Assembly: GCA_031178585.1 (NCBI GenBank)
Contig: JAPSIT010000029.1
Location: forward strand, 1 to 18,760
Direction of reading: 5' to 3'
From: Arthrobacter sp.
Lineage (GTDB): Bacteria > Actinomycetota > Actinomycetes > Actinomycetales > Micrococcaceae
DNA length: 18,760 bases
The position numbers were made by a program, and so were the translations under genes. Positions 15,701 through 18,760 of the stretch are shown one piece after another. Numbering within the stretch: the stretch's first letter is position 1; every line of letters starts with the position of its first letter. Under the pieces are notes generated by a model. The model did no database searches. It worked only from the letters and a program-made list of their open reading frames with translations, and was not told the DNA's origin.

Positions 15701-16355
15701 GGAGGTTGAGGTCTTTGGCCAGCCGCAGCAGGTCTCCGGTAACCCGGCGCTCAATGTCCAGGCCGTGGTCCATCAGTTCGCAGAAGTAGTTCTCCGCGCC
15801 GAAGATATCGCGGAATTCCGCGGCCGCCTCCAGCGCCTCACGGTATTGGCCAAGCCGGAGCCGGGTTTGGACTTCACCGGAGGGGCAGCCGGTGGTGGCT
15901 ATGAGCCCCTCGGAGTACGTGTTGAGCAGCTCCCGGTCCAGCCTTGGCCACTTGCCGAAGACCGAATCCAGCGAAGCAATCGACGAGGCCCGGAACAGGT
16001 TCCGCATTCCCACGTTGTTGTAGCTCAGGAGCGTCATGTGGGTGTAGGAGCCACCGCCGGAGACGTCGTCCTTACGCTGGGATTCCTCGCCCCAGCGCAC
16101 ACGTTCCTTGTCACCACGCGCGGTCCCCGGCGTCACATAGGCTTCAACGCCGATGATCGGCTTGATGCCCTTGTCCGTGGCCTTCTTCCAAAAATCGAAT
16201 GCCCCGAACAGATAGCCGTGGTCCGTGGTGGCGAGGGCGGGCATGCCCAGCCGCTCGGTTTCGTCGAACAGTTCGCCGAGCCGGGCCGCACCGTCCAGCA
16301 TGGAGTACTCGGTGTGGGTGTGGAGATGTACGAACGAGTCATTGCTGGAAGTCAC
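12798..16355 (-). CDS. dnaE: DNA polymerase III alpha subunit
   Basis: Catalytic subunit of the replicative polymerase. The 1185-residue length is typical of actinobacterial DnaE1. The N-terminal PHP domain opens with FVHLHTHTEYSMLDGAARL (8-26), keeping the metal-binding histidines expected of an active proofreading PHP. The palm carries PDFDVDFDD (422-430), with catalytic aspartates D423 and D425, and the third acidic residue is probably in IKMDFLGL (about 587). An FNKAHSAAYG motif follows, and an OB-fold lies near residues 1010-1090 (AIVTISGMITSLSRR). The start is a GTG at 16353-16355; a -10 hexamer TAGAAT ends 6 bases upstream, suggesting a leaderless message despite the gene's central role. 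It lies downstream of the rluA-type gene with an 88-base gap. Confidence 0.98.
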   Translation of the reverse strand: MTSSNDSFVHLHTHTEYSMLDGAARLGELFDETERLGMPALATTDHGYLFGAFDFWKKATDKGIKPIIGVEAYVTPGTARGDKERVRWGEESQRKDDVSGGGSYTHMTLLSYNNVGMRNLFRASSIASLDSVFGKWPRLDRELLNTYSEGLIATTGCPSGEVQTRLRLGQYREALEAAAEFRDIFGAENYFCELMDHGLDIERRVTGDLLRLAKDLNLPLVATNDLHYTHEHDAKAHEALLAIQSGSTLLEPTYDNGGSRFAFSGSGYYLKSPREMRELFRDHPEACDNTLLIAERCEVSFNTDANYMPRFPCPPGEDETSWLVKEVDKGLQYRYPAGIPDEVRKQADYELEVITSMGFPGYFLVVADFINWAKNNGIRVGPGRGSGAGSMVAYAMRITDLDPLRHGLIFERFLNPDRVSMPDFDVDFDDRRRSEVIDYVTRKYGDERVAMIVTYGTIKTKQALKDSSRVLGYPFSMGEQLTKALPPAVMAKDIPLADIQNPEAKRYSEAGDFRQLIATDPEAAKVFETALGIEGLKRQWGVHAAGVIMSSDPIIDVIPIMRRFQDGQVITQFDYPTSEGLGLIKMDFLGLRNLTIISDALENIKMNRGIDLDLENLELDDAPSYELLARGDTLGVFQLDGGPMRSLLKLMKPDNFEDISAVLALYRPGPMGANAHTDYALRKNGIQEVIPIHPELEEPLKEILGGTYGLIVYQEQVMAVAQKLAGYSLGQADILRRAMGKKKKSELDKQFAGFSQGMQDNGYSMEAVKTLWDILLPFSDYAFNKAHSAAYGVISYWTAYLKAHYAPEYMAALLTSVGDDKDKSAIYLNECRRMGITVLPPDVNESALNFTPVGNDIRFGMGAIRNVGVNAVEAMVAAREKEGAYTSFKDYLMKVPAVVCNKRTIESLIKAGAFDSLGHHRRALAMVHEEAIDSVITLKRNEAIGQFDLFAGFEDTESEASLSIDIPDLPEWEKKDKLSFERDMLGLYVSDHPLQGLEGLLSQHADQSITSIIAEDGPQDGAIVTISGMITSLSRRIAKASGNAYARAEIEDLGGSMEVMFFGQVYGPIASVLAEDLIVVVKGRLQRRDDGAVTLNCMELSVPDLSEGANGPVVITMPTHKATEAVVTELGDVLRNHRGNSEVRINLMGDTRVEVMALPVHLRVNPNPSLFGDLKVLLGPACLDF

Positions 16356-16361
16356 CGGACC

Positions 16362-16367
16362 ATTCTA
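16362..16367 (-). promoter_or_regulatory. -10 element for a leaderless dnaE transcript
   Basis: Minus-strand TAGAAT (five of six matches to TATAAT) ends 6 bases before the dnaE GTG, with no Shine-Dalgarno sequence between. The -35 is poor (CTGAAT at 15 bp). Confidence 0.55.
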
Positions 16368-16443
16368 GTGCCGGTGCCCGACATTCAGGGCGACCGCGCC
16401 CTGTCCGGACCTGCGTGGCAAACCCGGCACAGGCCAACCGGCC

Positions 16444-17370
16444 TCAGGCGTTGCCGGACTCCAGAACCTGCAGCGCATAGGCCAGATCTTCCGGGTACTC
16501 GCTGGTCACAGTCACCCGTTCACCGGTTCTGGGGTGGTCGAAGCCAAGCTGCCGGGCGTGGAGCCACTGCCGGGTCAGGCCCAGGGTGGCGGCAAGGCGC
16601 GGGTCGGCGCCGTAGGTGAGGTCACCGGCACAGGGATGCCGGAGCGCAGCGAAATGCACGCGGATCTGGTGCGTCCTGCCTGTCTCCAGATGGACCTCCA
16701 CCAGGGTCGCCTTGCCATAGGCCTCCAGGACCTCGTAATGCGTGATAGAAGGCCTGCCCTCCTCGATGACGGCAAAGCGCCAGTCATGGCCCGGGTGCCG
16801 CCCGATGGGAGCATCGATGGTGCCCTGCAGGGGATCTGGCAGCCCTTGGACCACAGCGTGGTAGACCTTGTCGACGGTGCGCTCCTTGAAGGCCCGCTTG
16901 AGCGCTGTGTAAGCATCCTCTGACTTGGCGACCACCATGACCCCGGACGTGCCGACATCGAGACGGTGGACAATGCCGGCACGTTCGGACGCGCCGGAGG
17001 TCGAAATGCGGTACCCGGCGCCGGCGAGCCCTCCGACGACGGTCGGCCCCACCCAGCCGGGCGACGGATGCGCCGCCACCCCCACCGGCTTATCAACGAC
17101 CACGAAGTCGTCGTCATCCAGCAGGATTTTCAGGCCTTCCACTTCTTCCTCCACAACTTCCAGGGGGTCCCGCCGCTCCGGGACTGTCACGTGGAGCACG
17201 GTGCCAGATGCGAGCCTGGCAGACTTCCCCAGAGGTTTTCCACCGCTGCGGACATTGCCTTCAGCGATAAGCGTCGCTGCCAGGGACCGGGACATGCCCA
17301 TGAGTTTGGCCAGCCCGGCATCTGCGCGGCTGCCGTCGAGTTCGTCCGGCACCACAAGCTGCTCAGACAT
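16444..17370 (-). CDS. RluA-family 23S rRNA pseudouridine synthase (RluD-like)
   Basis: Converts uridines in RNA, most likely 23S rRNA, to pseudouridine. The 308-residue protein has an N-terminal S4 RNA-binding domain (about 14-63, [21 protein letters not shown]), then the RluA catalytic domain with [13 protein letters not shown] (93-105) and the active-site motif [15 protein letters not shown] (135-149, catalytic D138). [15 protein letters not shown] follows, another family signature. S4 plus catalytic domain is the RluC/RluD layout. The gene's place after lspA matches the RluD-like gene of many bacteria, but the exact target uridines cannot be told. The ATG (17368-17370) overlaps the lspA stop by 8 bases, with GGAGG at the ideal distance inside lspA, so the two are co-transcribed and probably translationally coupled. 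Confidence 0.95.
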   Translation of the reverse strand: MSEQLVVPDELDGSRADAGLAKLMGMSRSLAATLIAEGNVRSGGKPLGKSARLASGTVLHVTVPERRDPLEVVEEEVEGLKILLDDDDFVVVDKPVGVAAHPSPGWVGPTVVGGLAGAGYRISTSGASERAGIVHRLDVGTSGVMVVAKSEDAYTALKRAFKERTVDKVYHAVVQGLPDPLQGTIDAPIGRHPGHDWRFAVIEEGRPSITHYEVLEAYGKATLVEVHLETGRTHQIRVHFAALRHPCAGDLTYGADPRLAATLGLTRQWLHARQLGFDHPRTGERVTVTSEYPEDLAYALQVLESGNA

Positions 17371-17935
17371 CCTTGCCTCCGTCGTGCTTGGCCGCTGAGT
17401 GCCGCGAGCCGTCCAGTCCGATTCCCCGCAGGGTCAGCAGGCAGATGATGACCACCGAGGACACCACGGCCGAGTCGGCAATATTGAAGATCGCAAAGTT
17501 GGGCAGCTGGATGAAGTCCACGACGTGGCCCATGGCGAAGGAGGGTTCGCGGAACAGCCGGTCAGTCAGGTTGCCCGTGGCACCGCCGAACAGGAGGCCC
17601 AAAGCGACAGCCCACCATGCCGAGCCGAGCCGGCGCAGCTGGAACAGGATGGCCACCGAGACTGCGACCATGATGATGGTGAAGATCCACGTCACGTTTT
17701 CGCCAATGGAAAAGGCGGCGCCTGAGTTCCGGATGAAGTACCAGTGCAGCAGCGGGGGCAGCACCGGGATGCGTTCGCCTTCGACCATGGTGCTTGTGAC
17801 CCACAGCTTGGTGAGCTGGTCAAAGATGTAGGCGAAGGCAGCCAGGCCGGCGAACAGGGAGAGCAGGACTGCCCGGCGGGGCCGTGGCCGCGGGGAGGCT
17901 GGGTGCGCTGCGTCAGCGGCGATTTCGTCTGTCAT
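17363..17935 (-). CDS. lspA: lipoprotein signal peptidase (signal peptidase II)
   Basis: Membrane aspartyl protease that cuts the signal peptide of diacylglyceryl-modified prolipoproteins. The 190-residue product has four hydrophobic segments at about 22-40, 83-100, 105-122 and 152-170. The catalytic aspartates are D125 in [12 protein letters not shown] and D154 in [11 protein letters not shown]. The FDQLTK (38-43) and RNSGAAFS (69-76) segments are also family signatures. A charged N-terminal tail and a C-terminal tail (residues 171-190) extend beyond the core. The ATG at 17933-17935 has only a weak GAAAG upstream. It lies downstream of divIVA but is separated from it by an intrinsic terminator, so it likely has its own promoter in the 17936-18017 interval. 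Confidence 0.96.
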   Translation of the reverse strand: MTDEIAADAAHPASPRPRPRRAVLLSLFAGLAAFAYIFDQLTKLWVTSTMVEGERIPVLPPLLHWYFIRNSGAAFSIGENVTWIFTIIMVAVSVAILFQLRRLGSAWWAVALGLLFGGATGNLTDRLFREPSFAMGHVVDFIQLPNFAIFNIADSAVVSSVVIICLLTLRGIGLDGSRHSAAKHDGGKDV

Positions 17936-17969
17936 GGTGCTTTCGTTCGGGAACCGAGGTTAATCACAA

Positions 17970-18006
17970 AAAGCCGGCGGCCGAGGAACCCTCAGCCACC
18001 GGCTTT
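17970..18006 (-). terminator. intrinsic terminator of divIVA
   Basis: Arms 17970-17986 and 17990-18006 form a 17-bp stem with a 3-base loop. In the minus-strand transcript the two imperfect positions become G-U pairs, and the hairpin is followed by a U-run ending in UUUUU. It starts 12 bases after the divIVA stop and separates divIVA from lspA. Confidence 0.88.
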
Positions 18007-18017
18007 CAGAATACGTG

Positions 18018-18710
18018 CTAAACGGTAGCGTTGCTTTCGCCGACCTCGGGGGCGGCGACGGAGCCACGGGCGTCCAGGTCGCGGAGCTGGCCTTCGATGT
18101 AGGCCTTCAGGCGTGAGCGGTAGTCGCGCTCGAAGCCGCGGAGCTGCTCCACCTTGCGCTCGAGGACGGAGCGCTGCTGCTCGAGTGCGCCGAGGATCTT
18201 GCGGGACTTCTCCTGGGCATCGTTGACGAGGCTGCTGGCTTCGATCTGTGCTTCGGCGATGATCTTGTCGCGCTGTTCCTGGCCGTCAGCGATGTGGCGG
18301 TCGTGCATCTGCTGGGCCATGGCGAGCAGACCGGCAGCGGACTCTGAGACGTTGCCTCCGCCTGCAGCGGGAACCGGTGCTGCCACAGGTGCAACCTGCT
18401 CGGCAGCCTTCTTCTTGGCAAGCTCGGCAGCCTTTGCTTCGGCCTCGGCCTTCGCACGTGCTTCGTCCTTGTCGGCCTTGGCGGGAGCCGGAACCTTCTC
18501 AACGACAGGTGCCACTGCTGCGGAGGCAGCGGGGTTGCCGCCGGAAACCTCGGCAAGCTTCTTGCGAAGTTCGTCGTTTTCCTGGTTCAGGCGGCGCAGT
18601 TCAACGACGATTTCGTCCAGGAAGTCATCGACCTCGTCCTGGTCGTAGCCTTCGCGGAACTTGGTCGGCTGAAAGCGCTTGTTGACAACGTCTTCTGGCG
18701 TCAAAGCCAT
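18018..18710 (-). CDS. divIVA: DivIVA/Wag31-type polar growth protein
   Basis: DivIVA proteins bind curved membrane at the cell poles and recruit the elongation machinery in actinobacteria. The 230-residue product begins with the typical lipid-binding domain, MALTPEDVVNKRFQPTKFREGYDQDEVDDFLDEIV, running into a coiled coil (ELRRLNQENDELRKKLAEV). A variable Ala/Pro/Lys-rich linker (about 55-110) leads into a second long coiled coil (about 115-215) with MAQQMHDRHIADGQEQRDKIIAEA. This is the Wag31 layout, somewhat shorter than the mycobacterial protein (about 260). AGGTGA (minus strand, about 7 bases before the ATG at 18708-18710) is the ribosome binding site. Its terminator is at 17970-18006, so it is a single-gene unit at least downstream; the upstream neighbour lies beyond the window. 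Confidence 0.96.
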   Translation of the reverse strand: MALTPEDVVNKRFQPTKFREGYDQDEVDDFLDEIVVELRRLNQENDELRKKLAEVSGGNPAASAAVAPVVEKVPAPAKADKDEARAKAEAEAKAAELAKKKAAEQVAPVAAPVPAAGGGNVSESAAGLLAMAQQMHDRHIADGQEQRDKIIAEAQIEASSLVNDAQEKSRKILGALEQQRSVLERKVEQLRGFERDYRSRLKAYIEGQLRDLDARGSVAAPEVGESNATV

Positions 18711-18760
18711 CTGGTCACCTCGTTGGTCTAGTTAGTCAGTAGGCCTTCCGGCCGTTCAAA

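Noticed and set aside
14727..16619. Plus-strand open frame of 630 codons opposite dnaE
   Set aside because: Antisense to the conserved polymerase and PHP motifs of dnaE; Val/Gly/Arg/His-rich without family features.
17945..17954. GTTC-GG-GAAC palindrome near the lspA start, considered as a LexA site
   Set aside because: The spacing of two bases between half-sites does not fit the actinobacterial LexA box (GAAC-n4-GTTC), the half-sites are in the opposite order, and lspA is not an SOS gene.
18742..18753. GGCC-TTCC-GGCC palindrome upstream of divIVA
   Set aside because: It is a short GC-rich palindrome expected by chance at this base composition. The window ends too soon to place it relative to a promoter.

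Overview
The window is high-GC actinobacterial chromosomal DNA. Its gene content and order (divIVA, lspA, an RluA-type pseudouridine synthase and dnaE in a row; glnA2 next to glnE; polyphosphate glucokinase next to a type Ic methionine aminopeptidase) fit a member of the Micrococcaceae such as Arthrobacter or Pseudarthrobacter. The genus is inferred from protein resemblance and gene order, not from a search. I see no phage, insertion sequence, CRISPR array, tRNA, rRNA or defence island. It looks like ordinary core chromosome, and no gap without a gene exceeds 300 bases (the largest is 5881-6157).

Layout, left to right. On the minus strand, 66-5880 holds a small unknown protein, a GNAT acetyltransferase, a VOC-fold protein, glnE and glnA2; glnA2 and glnE are 9 bases apart. 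On the plus strand lies panB (6158-7066), then a 54-residue minus-strand SPOR-like protein (7082-7246). Plus-strand map and ppgK follow (7410-9178) and end at a very strong two-way hairpin terminator, 9263-9306. Back on the minus strand come nrdR, hisD and a four-helix membrane protein (9360-12015). A plus-strand flavin reductase (12151-12651) is followed by minus-strand dnaE, rluA-type, lspA and divIVA (12798-18710). divIVA has its own terminator, and lspA and the rluA-type gene overlap by 8 bases.

Functionally the window mixes nitrogen metabolism (glnA2, glnE), pantothenate and histidine synthesis (panB, hisD), sugar phosphorylation (ppgK), protein maturation (map, lspA), DNA replication and its nucleotide supply (dnaE, nrdR), ribosome modification (rluA-type) and polar growth (divIVA).

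The most striking signal is in the start regions. Seven genes have a TANNNT -10 hexamer ending 6 bases (7 for panB) before the start codon and no Shine-Dalgarno sequence, the signature of leaderless mRNAs: GNAT, VOC, panB, map, hisD, the membrane protein and dnaE. The second is a pair of NrdR-box-like palindromes 32 bp apart, set on a plausible nrdR promoter and touching the hisD stop codon, which suggests autoregulation. I found no convincing undescribed system.
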